Positions 54,997-64,000 of a DNA stretch of 64,000 bases are shown piece after piece (within the stretch, counting starts at the first letter, position 1; each line of letters starts with the position of its first letter). Both the position numbers and the translations under genes were made by a program. The stretch is taken from positions 62,001-126,000 of the forward strand of contig JASJOS010000009.1 in NCBI GenBank assembly GCA_030068525.1, given 5' to 3'. Below the pieces are notes generated by a model, which ran no database searches, was not told the DNA's origin, and saw nothing but the letters and a program-made list of their open reading frames with translations. This DNA comes from Xanthocytophaga flava. GTDB taxonomy: Bacteria > Bacteroidota > Bacteroidia > Cytophagales > 172606-1.

Positions 54997-55353
54997 AGTT
55001 GTAGGTTGGAATAGGAAAATATTTTTTGATAGACAAATGTATCCTGTTCCTGTGCTTTGCTACTATGGGGACTGAGCAAAGCGGTTAAAAACCTATTCAA
55101 ATCCTCTAAAAGCCTACTTTAGTTGTAAATAGCAGATTTATAAAATGAAGACTCTGAATAAAGCAAACTCAATAAATAATACGTATAAAATATGGGACTT
55201 TATGTTATTTATAACTTCTTTAATTTGGTTCATGTTCTAATGAAAAAAGCTGTACAGCGTCTGAATGCTACTAAATAGAAAATGGCATTACTACTGAACA
55301 GTTTTCAGTAGTAATGCCATTCTTTTGTAAAATATAACTTTGTTACGCTGTTA
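54997..55353. other. Intergenic region between ZU5 and CNNM-type genes
   Basis: This 357-bp AT-rich stretch holds the terminator of the CNNM-type gene (55281-55321) and the upstream region of the ZU5 gene. I see no further gene. Confidence 0.6.
55281..55321. terminator. Terminator of the CNNM/CorC-type gene
   Basis: A perfect 18-bp stem (55281-55298 with 55304-55321) with a 5-nt loop and a T-run on the minus strand lies about 33 bp after the gene's stop. Confidence 0.88.
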
Positions 55354-56634
55354 TTAAATATTTTGACTCACCAGAAGTTTATCAATTCGATTGCCATCCA
55401 TATCTACTACTTCCAGTTTATAGGTATGCCAGGTAAAGACTTCACCCGTCTTAGGTATGCGACCTGCCAGATCAAGTATCAAACCTCCAACCGTATGAAA
55501 TCCTGCTCTGTCTTCATCATCTACGTCATCTAGTTCAAAGTAATGAATGAATTCATCTACTGGTAGGCGGGCGTCAACCAGACAGGACCCGTCTTCTCTG
55601 GTAACAATCCATTTTTCTTCTTCACTGCCTCCTTCACCTTCTCCAACCATTGCCATAAACAGATCTTGTAAGGTTACCAATCCCTGAACCGTACCAAATT
55701 CATCTATCACCACAGCTGCCGGAACTTGTGCATCTTTTAACAATTCCAGTATCCGAAAGGCATCCATGGATTCAGGAACAAATACAGGTTTAAGCATAAC
55801 TTCTTCCAGACGGCTAAGCTTTTGCTGAATCAATGCATCCAGCAACTTTTTTGTACTTACCACTCCTTCTATCTGGTCAATGTTTTCTCGTCCGATCAGG
55901 AAAACTTCCTGATCTGTTTCTGCTATGGTTTTGAGATTTGTCGCTAAGGAGTCTTCTATATCCAGCCAGATAAGGTCCAGTCGGCTGGTCATTACCGATC
56001 CCGCCTTCCGGTCTGAGAGATTAAAAACGCGTTCTACAATATCCTGTTCAATTTCTTCAAATATACCACTGCGGGTACCATGTCCAATCAGAGAGCGTAT
56101 TTCGGCTTCCGTGACAGGTGCTTCTTCTGATGTCTTTACCTGAAAGATGGTTAGAAGGAACTCTGTTGACTTACTTAATAACCAGACAAATGGTGCTGTA
56201 ACTCTGGATAAGATGTCCATGGGACGTGCTACCAGCATGGCTATTTTTTCGGGTGCATTCATCCCGATTCGTTTGGGAACCAGCTCACCTACTACCAGTG
56301 AGAGATAAGTGATTAACAATACCACAAGTGTTAACGCAATAGTTTGACTATATGGCGCTAGAAGCGGTATTTTAGCGAACGTAGGTGCTAACATCTCTGC
56401 CATACTGGCCCCTCCAAACACACCTGTTACAATACCAATTAGAGTAATACCTATCTGCACTGTAGATAAAAAGGTATTCGGTTCACCTGCAAGTTTCAAT
56501 GCAATACGGGCACCACTATTACCTGATTTAGCTGCCTGTTCCAAACGGGTTTTTCTTGAAGAGACAATGGCAATCTCAGACATAGAAAAAATGCCATTGA
56601 GGATAATTAATAAAAGTATGATAAGGAGTTCCAT
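55354..56634 (-). CDS. CNNM/CorC-type hemolysin-family transporter
   Basis: This 426-residue membrane protein has an N-terminal DUF21 domain (about 1-185) with four hydrophobic spans, a CBS pair (about 200-325, 'VMTSRLDLIWLD' to 'GLVTLQDLFMAMVGE') and a C-terminal CorC/HlyC domain (about 340-420). CNNM/CorC proteins move Mg2+ or Co2+ across the membrane and are often called hemolysin-like without haemolysis. It is a lone gene ended by a strong terminator. Confidence 0.94.
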   Translation of the reverse strand: MELLIILLLIILNGIFSMSEIAIVSSRKTRLEQAAKSGNSGARIALKLAGEPNTFLSTVQIGITLIGIVTGVFGGASMAEMLAPTFAKIPLLAPYSQTIALTLVVLLITYLSLVVGELVPKRIGMNAPEKIAMLVARPMDILSRVTAPFVWLLSKSTEFLLTIFQVKTSEEAPVTEAEIRSLIGHGTRSGIFEEIEQDIVERVFNLSDRKAGSVMTSRLDLIWLDIEDSLATNLKTIAETDQEVFLIGRENIDQIEGVVSTKKLLDALIQQKLSRLEEVMLKPVFVPESMDAFRILELLKDAQVPAAVVIDEFGTVQGLVTLQDLFMAMVGEGEGGSEEEKWIVTREDGSCLVDARLPVDEFIHYFELDDVDDEDRAGFHTVGGLILDLAGRIPKTGEVFTWHTYKLEVVDMDGNRIDKLLVSQNI

Positions 56635-56802
56635 GTAGACATTTTATGAATATAAATACTAATTGTAACCTCAGCTTTTTTGATTTTTTAAATTGTGACA
56701 GCTTTTAGTGGGCTGAAGGAAATAAAATCAGGCCTGTTTTTTGAGATTGAAAAAAACAGTGATTGAGGCTAATTACTTTGAAATCAGAAACCAGAATAAA
56801 AT

Positions 56803-56823
56803 ATACCATGCTCCACATGGTAT
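56803..56823 (-). terminator. Weak hairpin after the small secreted protein gene
   Basis: An 8-bp stem (56803-56810 with 56816-56823) with a 5-nt loop lies 35 bp after the stop of the minus-strand gene and has no long T-run. Possible terminator. Confidence 0.4.
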
Positions 56824-56857
56824 TGAGTGTGGAATACTAATTTAGTAAAGGAATACT

Positions 56858-57274
56858 TTATCCCAAAAGAGAGAAAGCCTTGGATTTAGGAGGAGGGGAA
56901 ATTATATCAGGTTGGTGATCAGGGTAACAACATTCCTGATATACAGTTAATACCCGAGTAATTTCAGCACCATTTTCTGGTGCAATAACAAAAAAAGGTG
57001 CTATATATACATAATCAACTATCTTCTGAATATCTGAGTGTTCATCGGCCTCGTCATGTTCTGGAATTGCATTGATATGTCCCAGAAAGTTTTCGACAAT
57101 CAGTTCTGCAAAACTTTCAATGTCATTTACCGACAAGTCTTCCTGAACAGATTGCACAATACGGGAATTACCTACATAAGCATCCGGCGAGTCGATACTG
57201 AAATTTAACACCCATAGTGCTATCAAAAAACTGAGTATAGCTTTCACACTATATCGTGAGTGTCTTTTCATCAA
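56858..57274 (-). CDS. Small secreted or membrane-anchored protein of unknown function
   Basis: This 138-residue protein has a hydrophobic N-terminus (about 10-27) after a basic start, then an acidic region with 'HDEADEHSD' and a Pro-rich C-terminus (PPPKS). It has no recognised domain. It may be exported or anchored by the N-terminus. Its coding status rests on composition and signal. Confidence 0.65.
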   Translation of the reverse strand: MMKRHSRYSVKAILSFLIALWVLNFSIDSPDAYVGNSRIVQSVQEDLSVNDIESFAELIVENFLGHINAIPEHDEADEHSDIQKIVDYVYIAPFFVIAPENGAEITRVLTVYQECCYPDHQPDIISPPPKSKAFSLLG

Positions 57275-57390
57275 ATAGTTTGCTTTTTTGCAAATATAGA
57301 GGAATTGTCTCAGGGGTTGTAACGTCGTTGTTTATATTTTATATGTTTAGTGGCAGGTCTGTTCACGATAGATAATACTTTCAAACAAAG

Positions 57391-57425
57391 CAAATCACTC
57401 TGCATCCTTATTGCAGAGTGATTTG
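57391..57425 (-). terminator. Terminator of the small secreted protein gene at 57469
   Basis: A perfect 14-bp stem (57391-57404 with 57412-57425) with a 7-nt loop lies about 45 bp after the minus-strand stop. Confidence 0.8.
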
Positions 57426-57468
57426 ACAAAGGTTTACATAGTTGTAGTAATAGGAGTAATAAAAGACT

Positions 57469-57846
57469 TTACTTTATTGCCTTTTGTAAAATGTCTGTGT
57501 TTTTAACCAGTGACAAAAAGAAGGCGGTACCCGACTGCAACCATTTCCCGGTAATACCCTCTGACGACATTGATCCCTCATAAACCATACCCAGATCAGT
57601 AATTTCAAACTTTACATTCGGATAGTGAAAGCTCGTAGTTGTTACTAACAAACCTGCAGCATTTTGATCAGGACTATCCAGTGTGGTTTTGTATTCATTG
57701 TTAATTTTAGTCACGTGAAAGACGATTCGTAAAGGTTTACCCTGTATTTGAAGACTCCCGTTCCATTGCCCGGTCAGATCCTGACTATATAGTTTAGTGA
57801 CGATCAGGAACAAAACGATTGCTTGCAGAAGTGTTTTTGTTTTCAT
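57469..57846 (-). CDS. Stand-alone beta-barrel domain protein (hydrolase N-terminal-like)
   Basis: This 125-residue exported protein (signal peptide about 1-21) consists of one domain starting 'DLTGQWNGSLQIQGKPLRIVFHVTK' and including 'TTLDSPDQNA'. The same domain is common at the N-terminus of Bacteroidota alpha/beta hydrolases and beta-lactamase-like proteins; here the catalytic domain is absent. It could be a truncated gene, but the clean stop and terminator favour a stand-alone protein. Function unknown. Confidence 0.75.
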   Translation of the reverse strand: MKTKTLLQAIVLFLIVTKLYSQDLTGQWNGSLQIQGKPLRIVFHVTKINNEYKTTLDSPDQNAAGLLVTTTSFHYPNVKFEITDLGMVYEGSMSSEGITGKWLQSGTAFFLSLVKNTDILQKAIK

Positions 57847-58009
57847 TGTTTGTGTTGTTTAAATGGATAGTTGTTAGTATTGAGTAGGATATACAGATGT
57901 ATTTCTGTTTGTTGGAAGATATGGCTACACTTGTCCCTATAGGGCATACTCTCCCTGCCGGATAACTAGTTATCTGGATCGTCAGTTTTTTATGATCTGT
58001 CTAATGAAT

Positions 58010-58582
58010 TTAAATATCAGATGGAGTGTTTGTTTTCAACTGATTCTGCAACGTTTCCAGTTCGCGTTTGCGGGTTTTGTAGAGAGTATGCTCCCAGCCT
58101 GTTGCGTAGTGTACCAGAGCCAGAAATATAAACAATACGACGGCTATCCAGATAGGTTTTCCATTTTCAAAAAGAGAAAACAGAACGAGTATACCAATAG
58201 GTACTATGTTCCATCTTCCCAAAAGAGAAATATGTACCTGATAGGTGGCTACTGAAAGTGCATGCTCCATATCTCCCTGTATAGATCGATCAAACCGCTT
58301 GTTGCCATGAATCCGACGGATACGGCTTATCAGTATATACAGCCCACTAATCAGCATCCAGGCTGCAAGTAGATACAGGAATATACTCGACTTATTGATA
58401 CTGGCAATAAAGCAGCCACAGCCCAGGTTTACAATGATTAGCAACAGCTCACTGATCTGAGTAATGTGAAACGCCTGCTGTTTTTTTTGCTGAATACGTG
58501 CATGCAGCGCCTGCTCATCAATGGTATAGAGAGGCTGATTATCTTGTAGATTCCAGATAGTCTTCATTTCATTAAAGTCCAT
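58010..58582 (-). CDS. Membrane protein paired with ECF sigma factor (putative anti-sigma role)
   Basis: This 190-residue protein has a cytoplasmic N-terminus of about 40 residues ('MDFNEMKTIWNLQDNQPLY' start), then four hydrophobic spans at about 42-60, 65-85, 120-137 and 143-160. It overlaps the preceding sigma gene by 11 bp, so translation is coupled. The layout matches the pair at 19969-21133. It is likely to restrain the sigma factor; this is inferred from arrangement. Confidence 0.8.
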   Translation of the reverse strand: MDFNEMKTIWNLQDNQPLYTIDEQALHARIQQKKQQAFHITQISELLLIIVNLGCGCFIASINKSSIFLYLLAAWMLISGLYILISRIRRIHGNKRFDRSIQGDMEHALSVATYQVHISLLGRWNIVPIGILVLFSLFENGKPIWIAVVLFIFLALVHYATGWEHTLYKTRKRELETLQNQLKTNTPSDI

Positions 58583-59084
58583 AATCGTTTTTAACTTTTG
58601 TGATAAGCTGTTTTTTAATCCGGTTAATTCTGACTCCTACATTGGACTCAGTTATACCTACAATGCCCGCCATTTCCTTGTAACTAAAATCATCCAGTAG
58701 CAGTAAGGCAAGAGAGCGGTCAATGGCATCCAGTCGGGAGATCTGCTCATAAAGCCAGTCCAGCCGTTCATCTGTCTTGGGATTGTTTTCCAGCAAAACT
58801 GGCTCAGATATATTTGTCTGATCCAGTGTTTGAGTCTGATTGTGCTTTCGTTCTTTGCGTACCCATTTAATCGCAATATTCAATGCAATACGATAGATCC
58901 ATGTTGTCACAGCTGATTCTTGACGGAACGCAGGAACAGAATGCCATACCTGAATCACAATCTCCTGAAAGAGATCTTCCTGATCCATTATATTAAATGC
59001 ATAGGCTCTGACTACTTTAAAGATGACTCCTTTGTACTGTTTTAACCAGATTTCAAAAATATGCTTGTGTTCCTTTTCCGTCAC
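58572..59084 (-). CDS. ECF RNA polymerase sigma factor
   Basis: This 170-residue protein has sigma region 2 at about 20-85 ('DQEDLFQEIVIQVWHSV' and 'VTTWIYRIALNIAIKWVRKERK') and region 4 at about 115-165 ('FSYKEMAGIVGITESNVGVRINRIKKQL'). It overlaps a membrane-protein gene and is divergent from a TonB-dependent receptor and phytase. It may control that locus, its own operon, or neither. Confidence 0.93.
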   Translation of the reverse strand: MTEKEHKHIFEIWLKQYKGVIFKVVRAYAFNIMDQEDLFQEIVIQVWHSVPAFRQESAVTTWIYRIALNIAIKWVRKERKHNQTQTLDQTNISEPVLLENNPKTDERLDWLYEQISRLDAIDRSLALLLLDDFSYKEMAGIVGITESNVGVRINRIKKQLITKVKNDYGL

Positions 59085-59399
59085 GGCCGTGATAGTTTTG
59101 CTACTGTTTACACAATTAGTACCACTTACAGAAGCGTTTCTTACAAGGAGTAAAAAAGATTTTCCGGATATTGATACAATTGATCATTGTCTATGCACAT
59201 AACACTTTGGTAACATCCTCATTACAATTTGATATTACAAAGCAAAATACTGATTATTAGTTGTTTGTGTTAATTTGTAGCCTCTTTGTTGCTTTCTGTA
59301 ATGGCTCTTGTTGCTTTTTTGTTTACGCTCTACGTGCTGGTTTGGTGAGGCATTGCTGCACTTTTGCAGAGTAATCATTTGTGGCAAACTACCCAAAGT
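59085..59399. other. Intergenic region between divergent sigma factor and TonB receptor
   Basis: This 315-bp region holds both promoters. I see no strong hairpin or repeat, and no clear TAnnTTTG promoter in the expected place for the receptor. Confidence 0.5.
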
Positions 59400-62129
59400 A
59401 TGAAAAAAAAATGTACATTCTTTATCCTTCTGTGGCTGTGTTGGTACGTAGGCGCAGCACAGGGAATTATCAAAGGTAAAGTAATAGATGACCAGAATAA
59501 GCAGCCATTACCTGGAGCTAGTATCATTGTGGATGGAACCAATGCCGGTGCTTCAGCTAACCTGTCAGGCGAGTTTGAACTGAACGTATTTACGTCAGGT
59601 AAAGTTGACTTGAAAATATCTTATCTGGGGTATAAGCCTTCTACGGTTTCTGTTGAAGTTGTTTCGGGCAAAGTAACTACTGTCACTATTCCTCTTCGAA
59701 ATGAGAGTTTTGAAATTCTTGGTGTGACCATTACAGGTCAGTTGCAAGGGCAGGCACGTGCCCTGAATCAGCAACGTACTGCCGATAATATTAAAAATGT
59801 GGTATCAGCTGATCAGATCGGCCGATTTCCCGACCCTAACGCTGCCGAAGCATTACAACGAGTACCCGGTGTAAATATTGAGCGTGATCAGGGAGAAGGT
59901 CGTTATGTATTGGTACGTGGATTATCGCCACAATTTACCAATATCAGTGTAAACGGAGAGCAAATCCCTTCGCCAGAAGCCGGTGTACGGTATGTGGCAC
60001 TGGACGCAATTCCTTCTGACCAGCTATCATCGCTGGAAGTCTCCAAGTCATTAACTCCGGATATGGATGGAGATGCCATTGGAGGATCTGTCAATCTGAT
60101 AACTCGTACGGCTCAGAGTGGAATCACAACACTGAATGGTACACTGGCAGGAGGGTATAACAATCTGATGAAACGTGGCAACTGGCAGGGTTCCTTACAA
60201 TATGGGCAACGATTAGGCAAAGAGGAAAAGCTGGGTGTGATGCTCAATATAAGCCATTATACCAACAATCTGGGGTCTGACAACTGGGAACGAGATACCC
60301 GTGATAATGTAGCTGAGCCGGAAGAGCATCGATTCGAATTACGGGATTATGAACTTACCCGTACCCGCTTTGGCTCCAGTGCTACTATTGACTACAAATT
60401 CAATCCAAACCATCAGGTGTATGTACGTGGGCTATACAGCCGGTTTACAGACCGTGAATGGCGCCGCCGCTATGTATTTCTGCCAGCAGATGATGAGGTT
60501 GAACATATTACCAAAGATCGCTTTGAAGCTCAGTCTGTGACCAGTATCAATGTAGGAGCCAACCATTTATTTGGAAAGTTTACACTGGATTATGAAGGAT
60601 CGTATTCCTATGCTACACAGGATACTCCTTTTGACAATGAAGCAGGTTTTATTGCCAGCGATGTTGCCTCTGACATTACGTTTCAGACAGATTACCCTAG
60701 ATTGTCTTCAACCCATTACCTGGACAATACACTGTATTCGTTTGACAGCTTTGAGACTGGACACACCTTTGCGAAAGACCGGAATATTACCGGAAAGTTC
60801 AATCTCGGAATTCCGTATCAGTGGGGAGGCAATGCGGGTTTGATCAAGGTAGGTGGTAAGGTGCGTTTTAAGGAGAAGAGCTATGCTATCACACAAAATA
60901 AATATGAAGCATTGAGTGATATTCCGGATCTGTCTTTCTTTGAAGGTGGTTTGCTGGATAAAAACTTTATAGGCAACCGATATCAGTTAAGCCCTAGCGT
61001 ATCTATTCCTTCTTTTATTCGCTACTTTAACGCTAATCCACAGAATTTTGAATTGCAGATTGAAGATAAAGCCGCTGATGAAGCACTGGAAAGCTATACT
61101 GCAACTGAAGATGTCTATGCTGGATATGCAATGGCTCGCCAGCAATTTCGTAAGTTAATGGTGCTGGGTGGAGTTCGGTATGAACGCACCAATGTAAGCT
61201 ATCAATCCAGCGATGTTGTATTTGCTCCCAATGGCGATTTGCAACAAATACTTCCTGTAAGTGGAAAGAGTAATTATGAGTTCTTTTTACCACAGTTACA
61301 TTTTAAATACAGTGCTAATGAACTGACAAATATCCGCTTAGCAGGAACATTTTCTTATGCTCGTCCTAACTTTGACCAGATCATTCCTGCTCAGGAAGCT
61401 AGTCTGGAAGACCAGATTGCAACAGTAGGTAATGCCGCTTTACAACCTGTCAAGGCATTTAACCTTGACTTCTTAGCTGAACGATACCTGGGTACTATCG
61501 GTATTATTTCTGGTGGATTCTTCTACAAAAAGCTGGATAACTTTATCTATACCCGTCGGTTTACCGGAAGCTATCCGCTCAATTCAGCTACACCAATAGC
61601 TACGGATCTATTGATTACTCAGGTACAAAACGGTAAGACAGCAGATTTGTTGGGTGTGGAGTTGGCTTATCAGCAAAATCTGAATTTCTTACCAGGTGCT
61701 TTGTCTGGTTTGGGTGTTTATTTGAACTATACCTATACTCATTCTTCTGCTATTGTACAGCGCAATGAGGCTCCGGAAACCGAAACGCTGAATCTGCCCG
61801 GACAGGCTGCTCATGTAGGCAATGCATCTGTGTCCTATCAATACAAGGGATTTAGTGCCCGTGCTTCCCTAAATTTCAATGGTCGCTACCTGTCTGCTAC
61901 CGGAGCTACAACAGCAGACGATATATATGTGAAAGACCGCATGCAACTGGATGTGACACTTGGATATACTATTACAAAGCAATGGAGAGTCTTTACGGAA
62001 TTCATGAACTTGACCAATCAGCCGTTTGAGACCTATGCAGGTACTCGTAATTTCACTACCCAACGTGAATTTTATGGGTGGTGGACCCGCTTTGGAATCA
62101 AATTTAACATACTGGATAAAACAAAGTAA
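59400..62129 (+). CDS. TonB-dependent receptor (phytate locus)
   Basis: This 909-residue outer-membrane receptor has a signal peptide at about 1-20, a carboxypeptidase-D-like domain (about 22-105, 'IIKGKVIDDQNKQPLPGASIIVDGT'), a plug (about 125-245, 'DQIGRFPDPNAAEALQRVPGVNIERD') and a beta-barrel ending with an aromatic-rich strand. There is no SusD gene, so it is a CirA/IroN-type receptor rather than SusC. Linked phytase and lipoprotein genes suggest it imports phytate or its lower inositol phosphates. ATG 59400 starts the signal peptide; TTG 59364 does not. Confidence 0.94.
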   Translation: MKKKCTFFILLWLCWYVGAAQGIIKGKVIDDQNKQPLPGASIIVDGTNAGASANLSGEFELNVFTSGKVDLKISYLGYKPSTVSVEVVSGKVTTVTIPLRNESFEILGVTITGQLQGQARALNQQRTADNIKNVVSADQIGRFPDPNAAEALQRVPGVNIERDQGEGRYVLVRGLSPQFTNISVNGEQIPSPEAGVRYVALDAIPSDQLSSLEVSKSLTPDMDGDAIGGSVNLITRTAQSGITTLNGTLAGGYNNLMKRGNWQGSLQYGQRLGKEEKLGVMLNISHYTNNLGSDNWERDTRDNVAEPEEHRFELRDYELTRTRFGSSATIDYKFNPNHQVYVRGLYSRFTDREWRRRYVFLPADDEVEHITKDRFEAQSVTSINVGANHLFGKFTLDYEGSYSYATQDTPFDNEAGFIASDVASDITFQTDYPRLSSTHYLDNTLYSFDSFETGHTFAKDRNITGKFNLGIPYQWGGNAGLIKVGGKVRFKEKSYAITQNKYEALSDIPDLSFFEGGLLDKNFIGNRYQLSPSVSIPSFIRYFNANPQNFELQIEDKAADEALESYTATEDVYAGYAMARQQFRKLMVLGGVRYERTNVSYQSSDVVFAPNGDLQQILPVSGKSNYEFFLPQLHFKYSANELTNIRLAGTFSYARPNFDQIIPAQEASLEDQIATVGNAALQPVKAFNLDFLAERYLGTIGIISGGFFYKKLDNFIYTRRFTGSYPLNSATPIATDLLITQVQNGKTADLLGVELAYQQNLNFLPGALSGLGVYLNYTYTHSSAIVQRNEAPETETLNLPGQAAHVGNASVSYQYKGFSARASLNFNGRYLSATGATTADDIYVKDRMQLDVTLGYTITKQWRVFTEFMNLTNQPFETYAGTRNFTTQREFYGWWTRFGIKFNILDKTK

Positions 62130-62221
62130 TCCATTGATGCCGCATTGCCAGTTTGAGTGGTATCCATGAACTGGGGATGCTACAGGCAATAGCCTATCCA
62201 CAACTATAAACTGACAACTTT

Positions 62222-63268
62222 ATGAATAAATATACCCGAGTAGGGTTGGCATTGCTAACCTGTGGGCTGTTGGCTGCCTGTGATAAACGCCACGACGATG
62301 TAGTAGAACCGATTTCACTGGAAAAATTTCCGAAACAAATTGTACTCAGTGATGAGGGCGATGGTGATATAGAAGACGAAGATAAAGTAAGCATTGGTAT
62401 TGAACTGCTTAAGCAATATGACCCATCCGGTGAAGATCTGGAAGGGGTGGTGAACCCTCTAAAAGAGGCAGTTACTGTGTCGTTTGAAATCAAAGATCTG
62501 GAAGGGTTCAGCAATCTGTCTGACTATGTGAAAGGAGGGACGGCCTTCTATGAAATAGATGACTGTACAACTTCTGAAGATGAGTCTATAGATTTGAATT
62601 TTTCACTGGACCTGGCTACTGGTAAAGGCTCTGTTGTGTTTCCAGCCGGTGTAGAAAGTATTGAAATCGAACTGGAAACGGATGAAGACTTTTTTGATGA
62701 CAAGACCCTCAACACAGAAAAACGTGGCTTTACTTTCGCATTGACCGGAATAAGTGCTTCTACTGAAAATGTGGTTGTGAATACAGCCAATGAGTTTGCC
62801 TACCTGGTATTGGATGATGAAGCTGTTTTTGGTGAATGGGAAGTTGATGCCAGTGATGCCACTGAATTTGCCGCCTTCAAAAACCTGTTTGGATCATTTG
62901 ATGAGTCCATCGCTAATCTGGAAAGCACAGATATAGACAAGATTGAAATCGAATTCGGATACGAAGGTTTTCAATTGAAAATAACCCTCAACGAAACCGA
63001 ACCGGATGAGTGTGATGCATCTGAACTGGTTAACAAAGAAATCGAACTGGAAGGGGAGTATGGTGGAGATATAGAAGATCTATTTGCGACATTAAACGGT
63101 TCGCTGGAATTTTCAGAAGAAATTGAGCAGGAAGATGGAAAGGTTGTGGAGTTTACACTGGAAGGTGAATATGCCATTGATCCGGTAGATACGGAAAAGT
63201 TAACATTGACGTTAAAAGGGGAATATCTGGATGATATTCCTGAAACCACACTTCATCTGAAAAAATGA
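62222..63268 (+). CDS. Acidic lipoprotein with Calx-beta-like segment
   Basis: This 348-residue lipoprotein (lipid Cys20) is very rich in Asp and Glu. A segment at about 135-205 ('GKGSVVFPAGVESIEIELET', 'DEDFFD...RGFTFALTG') resembles a Calx-beta calcium-binding domain. The C-terminal part is repetitive beta-sheet with alternating acidic residues ('EIELEGEYGGD' and 'TLEGEYAID'). It lies between the TonB receptor and a phytase, whose activity in this family needs calcium, so calcium or substrate binding at the surface is plausible. No named family is certain. Confidence 0.75.
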   Translation: MNKYTRVGLALLTCGLLAACDKRHDDVVEPISLEKFPKQIVLSDEGDGDIEDEDKVSIGIELLKQYDPSGEDLEGVVNPLKEAVTVSFEIKDLEGFSNLSDYVKGGTAFYEIDDCTTSEDESIDLNFSLDLATGKGSVVFPAGVESIEIELETDEDFFDDKTLNTEKRGFTFALTGISASTENVVVNTANEFAYLVLDDEAVFGEWEVDASDATEFAAFKNLFGSFDESIANLESTDIDKIEIEFGYEGFQLKITLNETEPDECDASELVNKEIELEGEYGGDIEDLFATLNGSLEFSEEIEQEDGKVVEFTLEGEYAIDPVDTEKLTLTLKGEYLDDIPETTLHLKK

Positions 63269-63329
63269 TTCCCTGTATTTTTGATCGAAATTAGTTAAGT
63301 CATTTGTTTTTGATACTAGATAATAATCC

Positions 63330-64000
63330 ATGAAATATATTTTCTTGCCTGTAGTGCTGTTGTGTATGGCTTGCGGGTCCAACTCAAACCAAACCACAGA
63401 ATCTACCCAACCATCTGCAGATACTGCACATACCTTTAGTCCAGTGTATGATACAGCAACAGTGATTCAGCCTGTTTATACTACTGACACTACTCTATAT
63501 GATACAGACGATCCTGCCATCTGGATCAATCCAGCTAATGCGAGTGAGAGTCTGGTATTGGGGACTGACAAGAATGAAAACGGAGCGTTATATGTCTATA
63601 ATCTGAAAGGAAAAATCATCACTGATAAGGTAGTAAAAGGACTGAAACGCCCTAATAATGTGGATATAGAATATGGTGTGATAATAGGGGGAAAGCTCAC
63701 AGACATTGCAGTGGTGACCGAACGCCTTACCCACAAACTACGTGTGTATAGCTTACCATCCATGCAGACTGTGGATGGGGGAGGCTTACCTGTTTTTGAA
63801 GGTGAATCAGCTGATAACGAATTTCGGGATCTGATGGGAATTTCCTTATATAAGAATCCAGCCAATGGAAAAGTTTATGCTATTGTTGGTCGGAAAACAG
63901 GCCCATCTAAAGAATACTTGTGGCAATATCTACTGGAAGATACTGGTAATGGTCAGCTAAAAGCTACTCTGGTACGTAAGTTTGGTGCCTACAGCGGAGC
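63330..64000 (+). CDS. Beta-propeller phytase, cut by window end
   Basis: The first 223 codons encode a lipoprotein signal (lipid Cys15) and the start of a beta-propeller phytase: 'TDDPAIWINPANASESLVLG', 'TDKNENGALYVYNLKGK', then 'RPNNVDIEYG' and 'VTERLTHKLRVYSL'. The Asp residues in the DDPAIW stretch and the later acidic loops bind the calcium ions that this enzyme needs. It removes phosphate from phytate outside the cell or at the surface. The gene runs past the end of the window, so the C-terminus is not visible. It follows the acidic lipoprotein by 61 bp. Confidence 0.92.
   Translation, partial: MKYIFLPVVLLCMACGSNSNQTTESTQPSADTAHTFSPVYDTATVIQPVYTTDTTLYDTDDPAIWINPANASESLVLGTDKNENGALYVYNLKGKIITDKVVKGLKRPNNVDIEYGVIIGGKLTDIAVVTERLTHKLRVYSLPSMQTVDGGGLPVFEGESADNEFRDLMGISLYKNPANGKVYAIVGRKTGPSKEYLWQYLLEDTGNGQLKATLVRKFGAYSG

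Overview
The window is about 42-43% GC by eye and looks like the chromosome of a non-parasitic, glycan-degrading Bacteroidota, most likely a member of the Cytophagales. The evidence is a SusC/SusD pair with STN and carboxypeptidase-like domains, FecI/FecR-type regulators, GH92, GH76 and GH2 enzymes, an FG-GAP/ASPIC-UnbV protein, a PVC-type cytochrome next to a DUF1080 protein, a MutS-like membrane ATPase, many lipoproteins with a Cys after a short hydrophobic leader, and a promoter matching the Bacteroidota TTTG/TAnnTTTG pattern. I saw no rRNA, tRNA, CRISPR array, transposase or phage gene.

Layout. 0-4 kb: an AraC regulator converges on a Tat-exported molybdenum hydroxylase pair (IorB/IorA type). 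4.2-17.6 kb: the main accessory locus, a polysaccharide-utilisation locus (ECF sigma factor, FecR anti-sigma, STN-containing SusC, SusD, two tandem SusE-like lipoproteins, GH76, GH92). The two enzymes point to alpha-mannan, such as fungal cell-wall mannan. Hairpins separate FecR from SusC, SusE2 from GH76 and GH76 from GH92. 17.9-19.8 kb: a FadR/GntR regulator and an Fsr-type MFS exporter, each preceded by the same 17-bp palindrome; the first lies at the predicted transcription start. 20-25 kb: an ECF sigma/membrane-protein pair, a DUF421 protein with a zinc-ribbon-like tail, and a PadR/FtsX-type permease operon. 25.6-31 kb: a large FG-GAP lipoprotein convergent with a GH2 glycosidase.

31-36 kb: a leucine-rich repeat (LRR) protein, DUF1761, a WYL regulator, and, between the convergent WYL and DUF808 genes, a non-coding degenerate tandem array with a strict 28-bp period (about 13 units, 34607-34975). 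This array is the most unusual structure in the window. 36-45 kb: a cytochrome/DUF1080 operon, unknown secreted proteins, a MutS-like ATPase, a GNAT acetyltransferase, a small membrane protein and a probable dispersed repeat. 45-53 kb: a second GH92, two AraC-oxidoreductase cassettes and a second LRR protein with the same N-terminal domain as the first. 53-57.8 kb: a decayed Imm51-like gene, a ZU5 lipoprotein, a CNNM/CorC-type transporter and small secreted proteins. 58-64 kb: a second sigma/membrane-protein pair divergent from a TonB-dependent receptor, an acidic Calx-beta-like lipoprotein and a beta-propeller phytase cut by the window end, together probably a phytate-phosphate scavenging locus.

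All family assignments come from reading the sequence and motifs; no database search was run.
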